Part shown: in pieces, positions 1-7,108 of the stretch
Position numbering within the stretch: the stretch's first letter is position 1
How the letters are laid out: each line of letters starts with the position of its first letter
Assembly: GCA_039812085.1 (NCBI GenBank)
Contig: JBDHZU010000037.1
Location: forward strand, 1-14,812
Direction: 5' to 3'
DNA: 14,812 nt
Source of the DNA: JBDHZU01 sp039812085
GTDB lineage: Bacteria; Actinomycetota; Actinomycetes; S36-B12; UBA10799
The notes under the pieces: model-generated
What the model was told of the DNA's origin: nothing
Database searches by the model: none
What the model saw: the letters and a program-made list of their open reading frames with translations, nothing else
Position numbers and translations under genes: made by a program

Positions 1-72
1 TTTGCGCATCTCGACCGAGACGTTCACTTCCTCATGGAGCGTGAACGTGCTCGGCGTGACGATTAGCGATTG
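1..72. other. Left-edge segment, possible gene fragment, undecided strand
   Basis: The 72 bases before the globin stop hold no complete gene. On the minus strand an open frame runs off the left edge; it could start at GTG 27-25 or ATG 9-7 and would begin MNVSVEMRK. Small hotdog-fold acyl-CoA thioesterases often start with such a strand, and they commonly lie near mscS and glbO in actinobacteria. On the plus strand a frame open from base 1 ends at TAG 64-66 and could be the 21-residue tail of a gene entering from the left. The minus frame has more G or C at third codon positions and would continue the globin operon, so I lean that way, weakly. Confidence 0.2.
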
Positions 73-513
73 CTAGGAGCTCATCAAGTCAGGGCGAGGC
101 GGATGCCGGTCGTCATGCACGTTGACCATGGCATGTGCCGCCATTACGAGGTAGCTCCACATTTCGTCATCAAGTTCTGGGGCTAACGCTCGCTTATCCA
201 GTGCGGAACGCATGTGGGACAACCAAATGTCACGGGCTTCTTCGGTGATCTCGAACGGTTGGTGACGCATGCGTAGGCGTGGATGACCTCGTTGGTCGGA
301 GTAGGTGGTCGGACCGCCCCAATACTGTTCGAGGAACAGGCGCAATCGATCTTCTGCCGGACCGAGATCTGCTTCGGGATACATCGGACGAAGCCGGTCG
401 TCGTCGGCTACTTCGAGGTAGAAGTCATGCACAAAAGCAGCAAAGAATTCGGCACCACCGAACTTGGTGTACCAGGTCTCTTCCGCTTCGGCGGTGGGGT
501 CATCGGTGCTCAT
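73..513 (-). CDS. glbO: Group II truncated haemoglobin (GlbO type)
   Basis: A cytoplasmic haem protein of the trHbO family, which binds O2 and, in mycobacteria, is linked to respiration, NO or peroxide chemistry and membrane association. The 146 residues cover the whole family with a slightly longer acidic N-terminus and a short tail. Haem-pocket residues can be assigned by alignment from memory to M. tuberculosis GlbO: Tyr32 (B10), Tyr45 (CD1, in MYPEADL), proximal His84 (F8, in RMRHQPF) and Trp97 (G8, in RDIWL). The segment FLEQYWGGP (60-68), followed by RGHPRLRMRH, is the family signature. Start is ATG 513-511; another ATG five bases upstream is out of frame. A TAGGGT lies 8 bases before the start, overlapping the mscS stop, and no strong SD is seen. 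It is last in a run with mscS (11-bp gap) and a prolyl oligopeptidase gene. The identification is firm; the physiological role is inferred from the family. Confidence 0.97.
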   Translation of the reverse strand: MSTDDPTAEAEETWYTKFGGAEFFAAFVHDFYLEVADDDRLRPMYPEADLGPAEDRLRLFLEQYWGGPTTYSDQRGHPRLRMRHQPFEITEEARDIWLSHMRSALDKRALAPELDDEMWSYLVMAAHAMVNVHDDRHPPRPDLMSS

Positions 514-524
514 TGCATCCCACC

Positions 525-1571
525 CTACGGCTTGAGTGGTCCGCTGCCGTAAGTGCGTGGTTGCCCATCACCGGGTGCAGGTGGCGATGAGGTTTGGGGT
601 CCACTGGCCGGCGAATCATCTGGTTGTGGCGGCATTGCCGGTACTCGGATTCCTGCCCGATCGAAGGTGAGCTTGAGGCGTTCGCGAATCAGTCGTGTGA
701 CCGAGTTCTGTTGCTCGGGTGCGGCCTTAGCCGTCACTCGAATCGTGACGTACTCATTGGTCACGGACTCCACGCCAGCGAACTGCATCCGACCCAGCAG
801 CATCTCGTCATAGCTAGTGTCGGCGTCCAAATCGTCGGCCACGGCGTTGACCAAGTTGCGGACCTTCTCCAGATCCTCGTTGTACGCAATCGGAATATCG
901 ACCACGGCCATCGTCCATCCCTGGGAGCGGTTGGCTACGCGAATGATCTCGCCGTTGCGCAGGTACCAGACCACTCCTGACATATCGCGGACACGGGTAA
1001 TACGCAGTGTGGTGTCTTCGACCACTCCCACGACCGGCCCGAAGTCGACCACATCGCCGATTCCGTATTGGTCTTCCAGGACGAGGAAGATGCCGGATAA
1101 GTAGTCCTTCACCAGGCTTTGTGCGCCGAAACCAAGGGCGACCCCGACCACACCGGCGCTGGCCAGCAAGGGTGTGATGTTGATGTTCAACTGCGCCAGG
1201 ATCAGCAGAATGCCTACTGCGGCGATGATTGCCGTTGTCACTGACCGGAGCAGAGACGAGATTGCTTCGGCGCGCTGGCGCCGTCGTTGGGTGAGGAGCA
1301 CTTGCTGCAGATCAGTGGTGTTCTGCGAACGGCGTGCCACTGACTCGCGACTGGTCGTGGCTTTGGAGACGAGCCGATTTGTCACTCGCTTGATCAGGTG
1401 CGTGGTGACCAGCCAGGCCACCACGCAACACAGCACGATGATGGCGATGGTGAGCGGTAGGCCGACTAACCAGTGCTGCCAGCCGTCCTTCTCTCCGGTG
1501 ACGTCGCTGTTGAACAGTGAACCGGTACTCAGTAGTTGGGGTGCATGCAATGCAGCGGGAGTAATCGCCAC
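525..1571 (-). CDS. MscS-family mechanosensitive channel
   Basis: A small-conductance mechanosensitive channel-like inner-membrane protein of 348 residues, expected to open under membrane tension and release solutes during osmotic downshock. Three hydrophobic segments are visible at about 34-59, 107-127 and 133-165. The third carries the pore-helix signature, with small residues and the run GVALGFGAQSLVKDYLSG (143-160), followed by the beta-domain hallmark YGIGDVV (169-175). The soluble domain follows, then a Pro/Ser/Gly-rich tail from about 315 that is probably disordered. The start is GTG 1571-1569; no in-frame ATG lies nearby and only a distant AGG serves as SD. It sits 42 bp after the prolyl oligopeptidase stop and 11 bp before glbO, so co-transcription is likely. 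The family is clear; the subtype (MscS versus YnaI/YbdG-like) cannot be settled from this view. Confidence 0.93.
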   Translation of the reverse strand: MAITPAALHAPQLLSTGSLFNSDVTGEKDGWQHWLVGLPLTIAIIVLCCVVAWLVTTHLIKRVTNRLVSKATTSRESVARRSQNTTDLQQVLLTQRRRQRAEAISSLLRSVTTAIIAAVGILLILAQLNINITPLLASAGVVGVALGFGAQSLVKDYLSGIFLVLEDQYGIGDVVDFGPVVGVVEDTTLRITRVRDMSGVVWYLRNGEIIRVANRSQGWTMAVVDIPIAYNEDLEKVRNLVNAVADDLDADTSYDEMLLGRMQFAGVESVTNEYVTIRVTAKAAPEQQNSVTRLIRERLKLTFDRAGIRVPAMPPQPDDSPASGPQTSSPPAPGDGQPRTYGSGPLKP

Positions 1572-1613
1572 GGGGTGATCGCCTACCTGTTTTGATCAGT
1601 CGTTCGGTGGTTC

Positions 1614-3752
1614 TTACGTCCGACGGGGCGCATGGCCCAGCGAGGCAGAAAAGAATGCCAATACGTCGGAAGACAGTTCCACGCTACGCGATACCGATCG
1701 GGCGCCATGACCGGTGTCCGACTCCGAGCGCAGCAAGATGGGAGCTTGTTCGAGGGATGCCGTCGTTGCGTGTTGCAGCGCGGCACACATTTTGCGGGCG
1801 TGCATGGGGTCGACTCGGGTGTCGTGTCCAAAGACGGTGAACAAGGTGGTGGGGTAGGCGACGCCGGGGTGAACCTGGTGATATGGCGAGTACGACCAGA
1901 GCCACTCGAACTCGTCTGGCATGCGAGCAGATCCGTACTCCACGTTCCAGGTCGCGCCCAGTCCGGTTGCCTCGTAGCGGACCATGTCGAGCAAGGGAGC
2001 CGAGCAGTGGACAGCCTTCATCAGGTCAGGTTCTTGGGTCATCACCGCACCCACGAGCAGACCGCCGTTTGACCCCCCACTAATGGCGAGGCGATCAGAG
2101 GTCGTCCACCCGTTGTCGATCAGCCAGTGGGCGCAGGAACGGAAGTCGTCGAAGACGTTCTGTTTGTTGCCCAACATTCCTGCGCGATGCCAGTCTTCGC
2201 CTTCCTCTGAACCACCGCGCAGGCAGGCGATGGCATAGGCGCCACCGGAGGACACCCACGCCAGAATCGAAGCGGAATACGCCGGATGCATCGAAACGCC
2301 GAAGCCGCCGTATCCGTATAAGACGGTCGGGAGATTGAGTGGTTCCTGCTCGCGCTGAGCTTTACTTCCGCGGGGAAGCAGCAGGATCAGCTGCACCTGC
2401 GTTCCGTCCCGGCTGGTCACCGTTTGCATCGTGGCTTCGATTGGTGGCACTTCCACAAATCCTGGCGGATACGCCTCGACTTCGAGGGTTTCGGCGACGG
2501 CATCCCACTTCATGATTCGAGGCACAGTTGCCGAGTCGGTGTACATGAACCAGACCTCATGTCCACCCTCGGGTCGTTCGACTAGTCCGCCGATACTGCC
2601 GATTCCTGGAAGTTCGACAGTGCCGATCTGGCGGCCGCTGGCCAAATCGTGAACCGTGAGTTCGGCCACGGCATGACGGGTCCAACTCACCAACAAAATG
2701 GGGGCAATGAGTTCGTCATCATCCAAGATCGCGTAGTCCGTCATGACGGCTTCATCGTCTTCGGCGATCAAATCCACCCAATGTTCGGACGACCATTGAC
2801 CCGGCAAGGTGGTGGCCAGTCGTCCACGGTGTGCATTCAGGTCGGTGAACACGTACACCCGACCATCTCGGCCGAACCTGATCCCGGTCTGGGCATCTTG
2901 CCCCGCTTGGACTGTTTGCAGGTCTGGTGATTCTGGGGAACCACTGCTCAGATCGGCAACAAACAAGTCATTACGAGGCGCAGTGCCCTCGCTGGCAGAG
3001 ATCGTCAGCCAGCGCCCATCCCAACTCACGCCGCTACCGAAGTATTCGGTATGACGACGATGCTCACCGAAGATCATGACGTCGTCGTCAGGTTCGCTGC
3101 CTACTTTGTGCAACCACACCCGACGGTGAAACTGTTCTTCACCAGCAGGAAGTTCCTCTGGTGGAAGCCGACGGATGTAGTAGTAAGCGTCACCTCCACG
3201 CAACCAACCAATCGAGGAATACCGTGCTCGATCGATAGGGCCTTCCACGGTTTCGCCAGTGATGACATCCATGACGTAGACGTTGGATTCCTCATTGCCT
3301 CCCACCGACAGTTGGTAGGCCAGGAGGTTGCCCTCTTTGCTTGGTTGCCACGAGTCGAGAGTGGACAGACCTGATGGATCAAGTGAGTTGGGATCGATTA
3401 GTACACGCCACCCATGTTCGTCAATCACATGCAGGACGGCGTGATCTTGGCCGGGATGACGCACCATTCGAAACACCCGGTCACCTCGCCAAACGGGAGG
3501 ACCAACCGAACCGGCTCCCATGAACCGGTCGAGGCGTTGATGCCAGGAGTCGACGGTGTCCCATTCCTGGCGAGTCTGTGCGAACAACTCGTCTTGCGCG
3601 GCTTGCCAGCGCTGCGTGCGCGGATCGCGTGGATCCTCTAACCAGCGGTAGGGGTCGTGGACTTCAACGCCGTGCAGCACATCGGTGATGGATTCACGTT
3701 CGGCATTGGGATAGGTCGAACGTGATCCGTGTTCGACATCCTCGGGCGTCAT
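1614..3752 (-). CDS. Prolyl oligopeptidase family serine peptidase (S9A)
   Basis: A cytosolic serine peptidase of family S9A that cleaves short peptides after proline. The 712 residues match the usual length of about 700. The N-terminal clamp segment HGVEVHDPYRWLEDPRD is typical. A beta-propeller region follows (about 75-440), then the alpha/beta-hydrolase domain with the nucleophile elbow GGSNGG (Ser561), the acid residue Asp644 in GHDTRVDP with substrate-binding Arg646, and catalytic His682 in DTGHGA. All three triad residues are present with normal spacing, so the enzyme should be active. No signal peptide is seen. Start is ATG 3752-3750 with no good SD, but a TAGGGT lies exactly 6 bases upstream, which suggests a leaderless transcript. 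It is the first gene of the minus-strand unit leading to mscS and glbO and is divergent from the lapA-like gene, 97 bp away. Exact substrate unknown. Confidence 0.95.
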   Translation of the reverse strand: MTPEDVEHGSRSTYPNAERESITDVLHGVEVHDPYRWLEDPRDPRTQRWQAAQDELFAQTRQEWDTVDSWHQRLDRFMGAGSVGPPVWRGDRVFRMVRHPGQDHAVLHVIDEHGWRVLIDPNSLDPSGLSTLDSWQPSKEGNLLAYQLSVGGNEESNVYVMDVITGETVEGPIDRARYSSIGWLRGGDAYYYIRRLPPEELPAGEEQFHRRVWLHKVGSEPDDDVMIFGEHRRHTEYFGSGVSWDGRWLTISASEGTAPRNDLFVADLSSGSPESPDLQTVQAGQDAQTGIRFGRDGRVYVFTDLNAHRGRLATTLPGQWSSEHWVDLIAEDDEAVMTDYAILDDDELIAPILLVSWTRHAVAELTVHDLASGRQIGTVELPGIGSIGGLVERPEGGHEVWFMYTDSATVPRIMKWDAVAETLEVEAYPPGFVEVPPIEATMQTVTSRDGTQVQLILLLPRGSKAQREQEPLNLPTVLYGYGGFGVSMHPAYSASILAWVSSGGAYAIACLRGGSEEGEDWHRAGMLGNKQNVFDDFRSCAHWLIDNGWTTSDRLAISGGSNGGLLVGAVMTQEPDLMKAVHCSAPLLDMVRYEATGLGATWNVEYGSARMPDEFEWLWSYSPYHQVHPGVAYPTTLFTVFGHDTRVDPMHARKMCAALQHATTASLEQAPILLRSESDTGHGARSVSRSVELSSDVLAFFSASLGHAPRRT

Positions 3753-3758
3753 GCCGAC

Positions 3759-3764
3759 ACCCTA
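3759..3764 (-). promoter_or_regulatory. Candidate -10 element for the prolyl oligopeptidase unit
   Basis: The minus strand reads TAGGGT, a match to the actinobacterial -10 pattern TAnnnT, and 6 bases separate it from ATG 3752-3750. That spacing would place the transcription start at the A of the start codon, giving a leaderless mRNA, consistent with the missing SD. I see no convincing -35 about 17 bp upstream. The rest of the 97-bp divergent gap (3753-3849) must also hold the promoter of the lapA-like gene, for which I find no clear -10. Confidence 0.35.
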
Positions 3765-3849
3765 CGGGTCAACCAAGCGGCTGGTTGTGGAAGTGCGTTC
3801 GGGGTATGTGTCACGTCATGCTTAGTTCACCATCAGGACAGGAGAAGTC

Positions 3850-4305
3850 ATGAGTGAGCAGTCGCCGACGCCAGAGAGCGCCGAACCCACCCCCACTGCG
3901 CCCGAATCTGCAACGCCGAGTGCTCCTGCGACCCCGCCACCTCCGCCTGCTTCCGGTGCTCCCGCTACTCCTGATGCTTCTGCCGAACCCGAGAAGCCAG
4001 CGATTAATACCGATGCCCAAGGTGTGCAGCAGGGAATGCGACCGAAGACGCCGTGGCATGCCTACATCCGTCCGATCCTGTGGTGCTTGGTGCTGCTCTA
4101 TGTGGTCATCTTCGTCTTCGTCAATAACGAGCAGACCACGATCAACTTCCTGTTCGCCAAGGTCCAGATGCCGTTGTTCTTTGTGCTGTTGGGAACGACC
4201 CTGATCGGTGCGCTGTTGGGGATTCTCGCGCTGGTTCAGACCCGTCGTTCCAGTGAGCGTAAGACTCGCCTCAAGATGGCAAATCAACAAGCGAAATCAC
4301 AGTGA
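3850..4305 (+). CDS. LapA-domain (DUF1049) membrane protein
   Basis: A 151-residue protein with a long Pro/Ala/Thr/Ser-rich, probably disordered N-terminus (1-60), then two membrane helices at about 74-92 and 107-129, and a short basic C-terminal tail. The stretch between the helices, NNEQTTINFLFAKVQMPL, is the LapA/DUF1049 hallmark. In E. coli, LapA works with LapB in control of LPS assembly, but actinobacteria lack that LPS system, so the role here is unknown. Both termini are predicted to be cytoplasmic. Start is ATG 3850 with an AGGAGA SD at 3840-3845. The stop TGA (4303-4305) overlaps the GTG start of malQ, so translation of the two is probably coupled. The proline-rich N-terminus is an addition to the E. 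coli-type domain. Confidence 0.85.
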   Translation: MSEQSPTPESAEPTPTAPESATPSAPATPPPPPASGAPATPDASAEPEKPAINTDAQGVQQGMRPKTPWHAYIRPILWCLVLLYVVIFVFVNNEQTTINFLFAKVQMPLFFVLLGTTLIGALLGILALVQTRRSSERKTRLKMANQQAKSQ

Positions 4306-6461
4306 TCCATGGCGAGGATGCCCTCGCTGAACTAGCTGCTGCTTATGGAGTGGCGACTGGATATACCGATCAGCAAGGGCGCAAAGTTGCCGTCGACCCA
4401 CAAGCGGTCCGGGCAGTGCTTGCGGCATTGGATGTTGATGCCTCGGATGTGGCCGCTTGCCGACGATCTCTGGTGCAGGCCACGCGACAGCAGTGGTTGA
4501 CGGTTGTTGCTGCGACATTGGTTCTGCGGGAACTGGCAGCCAACGATCCTGCACCGGCATATGAGAGCCAGATTCGAGTGCCACGCGGTGCTGCCATCGG
4601 ACTGAAATTGATCTGTGAGGACGGTTCCCAACGATCCGACTTGGGCGCAGACATCGATGTCATCGCGGAACATGTGATTGATGGCGTACACATCGAAGAG
4701 CGGCGGCTACTCATCCCGCGATCGGTGCCGTTGGGTTGGCACCAGTTGCAGGTCATGGTGGACGGTGAATTGACGACCTCGACGGTTGTGGTCTCGCCTC
4801 GACGGTTGGAATGGCCGAAGCGTCTTGGTGGGCGAGCGAGTGGTCTTGCGGTTCAGTTGTATTCCGTCCGGTCGGAAAACTCGTGGGGTACCGGAGACTT
4901 GGGGGACTTGGCCGATCTCGCCAATTGGTTCGGTCGCACCTGGGGTCTTGACTACATCCTGGTCAATCCGATGCACGCGGCAGCACCAACGGTTCCGATG
5001 GAACCGTCGCCCTACTTACCGGTTACTCGACGGTATGCGAATCCGATCTATATCCATATTGAGTCGATTCCAGAATTTGCTCAGCTCCCTGCCGATGAAT
5101 TGATGCAGGTCGTACACGCGGGTCAAAGTGTCAAGAGTGCGAATCACACCAGTGAACTGCTTGACCGAGATCGGGTGTGGCAAGCCAAAGACGTTGCCTT
5201 ACGAATGATTCACGCGCACGGTTTGAGTCCAGCGCGCGAACTACAGTTCCGTGACTACTGCGTGCAAGAAGGGGATGGCCTGGAGTCGTTCGCGCTGTGG
5301 TGCGCACTGGCGGTCAAGCACGGCGCGTTATGGACCGAATGGCCAACCGAACTACAAGACCCGACTTCACCGCAAGTGGCGCGCATCGCTCAGGAGCTAG
5401 CTGACGAGGTCGACTACTTCAAGTGGCTTCAATGGCTGATCGATGAGCAGATGGCCAATGCCACAGAGGTGGCCCGTGAAGCTGGGATGCAGATCGGAAT
5501 CATGCATGACCTGGCAGTTGGGGTGCACCGATTCGGTGCAGACAGTTGGACTGAACGAGATGTCTTGGCTGCTGGGATCACGGTCGGGGCTCCACCCGAC
5601 CACTACAACCAGTTGGGGCAGAACTGGAACCAGCCACCTCGACGTCCGGATCGGCTCGCGCAAACCGGCTATGCCGCATGGCGAGAGATGTTGCAGACCT
5701 TGCTCCGGCACTCAGGTGGCCTACGGATTGACCATGTCTTAGGACTGTTCCGGCAGTGGTGGATTCCAGCGGGAAACTCAGCCAAGGATGGAACCTACGT
5801 TCGCTTCGACCATGAAGCGATGGTGGACATCCTTGTCCTCGAGGCCCATCGAATGGGTGCGCTTGTGGTGGGGGAAGACTTGGGAACCGTCGAGCCGTGG
5901 GTCCGAGATGTCTTGGCTGATCGTGGAATCCTCGGTACCAGCATCTTGTGGTTTGAACGCGCTGGTGAAAAACCAATTCCGCCAGAGAAGTGGCGTTCAG
6001 ACGTGATGGCATCAGTGACCGTGCACGACCTGCCTCCCAGTCAGGGTTACCTCGCCGGTGATCACGTGACGCTTCGCCATGAACTGGGACTGTTGACCGA
6101 TTCGTTGGAGACCGAACAGCAGCGACATGAAGGGGAAATCGCTGGTTGGAAGCAGTTACTCACGACCCGTGGACTCCTCCGAGACGGAGCGTCCGATGAT
6201 GAAGTTGTGGTTGCTGCTCATCGGTTGCTCGCCGCCAGTGGAGCACGCTTGATCGCTGCCAGCCTGCCGGATTTAGTGGGTGAACGTGCGATTCAGAACC
6301 AGCCAGGAACCGATAAGGAATATCCCAACTGGCAGGTCCCTCTGTGTGATGAACGCGGTGAGCCCGTACTCATCGAAGACCTCCCTGAGATGCCCCGTTT
6401 GGCGCAGATCATGAACGCGATGGGTGCGCAGGTGCAGCAGCGTGGCGACCAGCAGCGGTAA
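4302..6461 (+). CDS. malQ: 4-alpha-glucanotransferase (amylomaltase, GH77)
   Basis: Transfers alpha-1,4-glucan segments between maltodextrins in the cytoplasm (EC 2.4.1.25) and so works in glycogen and maltose metabolism. At 719 residues it is the long MalQ form with an N-terminal beta-rich extension (to about 165) before the GH77 barrel. Catalytic residues can be placed: nucleophile Asp477 in LRIDHVLG, acid/base Glu525 in VGEDLGTVEPW, and the transition-state Asp576 in TVHDLPPSQGY. Other family marks are QLYSVRSENSWGTGDLGD (about 186-203), NPMHAAAP and SPYLPVTRRYANPIYI. The start is taken as GTG 4302-4304, which shares bases with the upstream stop codon; no nearby in-frame ATG competes. The small CtaJ-like gene begins 9 bases after its stop. 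Assignment of family and activity is firm. Confidence 0.96.
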   Translation: MIHGEDALAELAAAYGVATGYTDQQGRKVAVDPQAVRAVLAALDVDASDVAACRRSLVQATRQQWLTVVAATLVLRELAANDPAPAYESQIRVPRGAAIGLKLICEDGSQRSDLGADIDVIAEHVIDGVHIEERRLLIPRSVPLGWHQLQVMVDGELTTSTVVVSPRRLEWPKRLGGRASGLAVQLYSVRSENSWGTGDLGDLADLANWFGRTWGLDYILVNPMHAAAPTVPMEPSPYLPVTRRYANPIYIHIESIPEFAQLPADELMQVVHAGQSVKSANHTSELLDRDRVWQAKDVALRMIHAHGLSPARELQFRDYCVQEGDGLESFALWCALAVKHGALWTEWPTELQDPTSPQVARIAQELADEVDYFKWLQWLIDEQMANATEVAREAGMQIGIMHDLAVGVHRFGADSWTERDVLAAGITVGAPPDHYNQLGQNWNQPPRRPDRLAQTGYAAWREMLQTLLRHSGGLRIDHVLGLFRQWWIPAGNSAKDGTYVRFDHEAMVDILVLEAHRMGALVVGEDLGTVEPWVRDVLADRGILGTSILWFERAGEKPIPPEKWRSDVMASVTVHDLPPSQGYLAGDHVTLRHELGLLTDSLETEQQRHEGEIAGWKQLLTTRGLLRDGASDDEVVVAAHRLLAASGARLIAASLPDLVGERAIQNQPGTDKEYPNWQVPLCDERGEPVLIEDLPEMPRLAQIMNAMGAQVQQRGDQQR

Positions 6462-6464
6462 ATT
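6459..6464 (+). promoter_or_regulatory. Candidate internal -10 element before the CtaJ-like gene
   Basis: TAAATT overlaps the malQ stop codon and lies 6 bases before ATG 6471, the same spacing seen before the prolyl oligopeptidase gene. It fits TAnnnT and could give a leaderless transcript for the last two genes separately from malQ. No -35 is evident, and the AAGGG at 6466-6470 abuts the ATG too closely to be a good SD. Readthrough from malQ is equally possible. Confidence 0.25.
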
Positions 6465-6470
6465 CAAGGG

Positions 6471-6743
6471 ATGAGCGCACTGCAGGCATTCTTGCTATTC
6501 GTGGCGACGCCACTGACAATCGCCGGAATCGCCGCCCTGATCATCCTCGGGCCGGGTTGGACTCGTGCCGGTCGATACCGGCCAGGAGACGACTGGAATT
6601 ACGACCCACTCGTCATTCATCCGTCCTTCAGCGGAGATGTGAAGCAGGCCTTGACCCAGTCGGCGACGGGTGTACTCGGTTCGGCTGTTGCGCAAAACGC
6701 ACAAGCTGGCATGAGCGAAGGAGGATCCAGTGCTCGTTGGTGA
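6471..6743 (+). CDS. Small single-pass membrane protein, CtaJ-like
   Basis: Ninety residues with one membrane helix at about 5-28, then the motif RYRPGDDWNYDPLVIHP (39-55) and a polar tail. A short helix followed by RYRPGxxW is what I recall for the CtaJ family, an accessory subunit found in the actinobacterial bc1-aa3 supercomplex. I cannot confirm this without a profile search, so no symbol is given. If right, it would sit in the cytoplasmic membrane with cytochrome aa3 oxidase, whose core genes are not in this window. It lies 9 bp after malQ and overlaps the DUF5130 gene by 14 bp. Start is ATG 6471. The coding status is supported by the helix, the motif and the tight packing; the functional name is moderately likely. 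Confidence 0.7.
   Translation: MSALQAFLLFVATPLTIAGIAALIILGPGWTRAGRYRPGDDWNYDPLVIHPSFSGDVKQALTQSATGVLGSAVAQNAQAGMSEGGSSARW
6718..6724 (+). promoter_or_regulatory. Strong SD fixing the DUF5130 start
   Basis: AAGGAGG is a near-ideal ribosome binding site with 5 bases to GTG 6730-6732. It selects this GTG over the later in-frame GTG at 6748 and lies inside the end of the upstream reading frame, so the two genes truly overlap. Confidence 0.8.
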
Positions 6744-7107
6744 CGAAGTGACGGAACCTTTTACGACCGCTCAGCTCGCTTCGCTGGAGCGAACCTTGGC
6801 CGATGCGCAGCAACGGACTGGTTTGGAGTTTGCGGTGTACGTCGGTCAGCTTGAAGCGGGCCGAGGTTCAGCGGTGGACATCGCTCGAGAAATGCCCGAT
6901 CCAGACAATTCCGTTCTGGTCGCGGTCGACCCGGCAGAGCGCACGTTGGAAATCGTGACTGGGCACCAGGCCAAAGAACGAATTGACGATCAGACGTGTG
7001 AGCTCGCAAGTTTGACAATGAGTTCGCGGTTCGCCATTGGGGACCTCGTTGCTGGCCTACGCGATGGAGTTACCCAACTGGCCGATCACGCGAACGGTCC
7101 CCGTTAG
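6730..7107 (+). CDS. DUF5130 family protein
   Basis: A soluble 125-residue protein with no signal peptide or membrane helix. The N-terminal part is helical (FTTAQLASLERTLADAQQ). The rest has the alternating pattern of a TPM-like alpha/beta fold: EFAVYVGQLE, NSVLVAVDPAERTLEIVTG and a helix-rich C-terminus with AIGDLVAGLRDGV. The core VLVAVDPxxRxLEIVTG with RIDDxxCELA matches what I recall of DUF5130, an actinobacterial family of unknown function often beside pepN. No biochemical role is known to me. Start GTG 6730 is set by the strong SD at 6718-6724. The stop is 1 base from the convergent pepN stop, so no dedicated terminator fits between them. Confidence 0.85.
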   Translation: MLVGDEVTEPFTTAQLASLERTLADAQQRTGLEFAVYVGQLEAGRGSAVDIAREMPDPDNSVLVAVDPAERTLEIVTGHQAKERIDDQTCELASLTMSSRFAIGDLVAGLRDGVTQLADHANGPR

Positions 7108-7108
7108 C

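Noticed and set aside
7093..7105. Hairpin AACGG/CCGTT at the DUF5130 stop as a terminator
   Set aside because: Only five base pairs with a three-base loop, no T-run, and it lies within the coding end.
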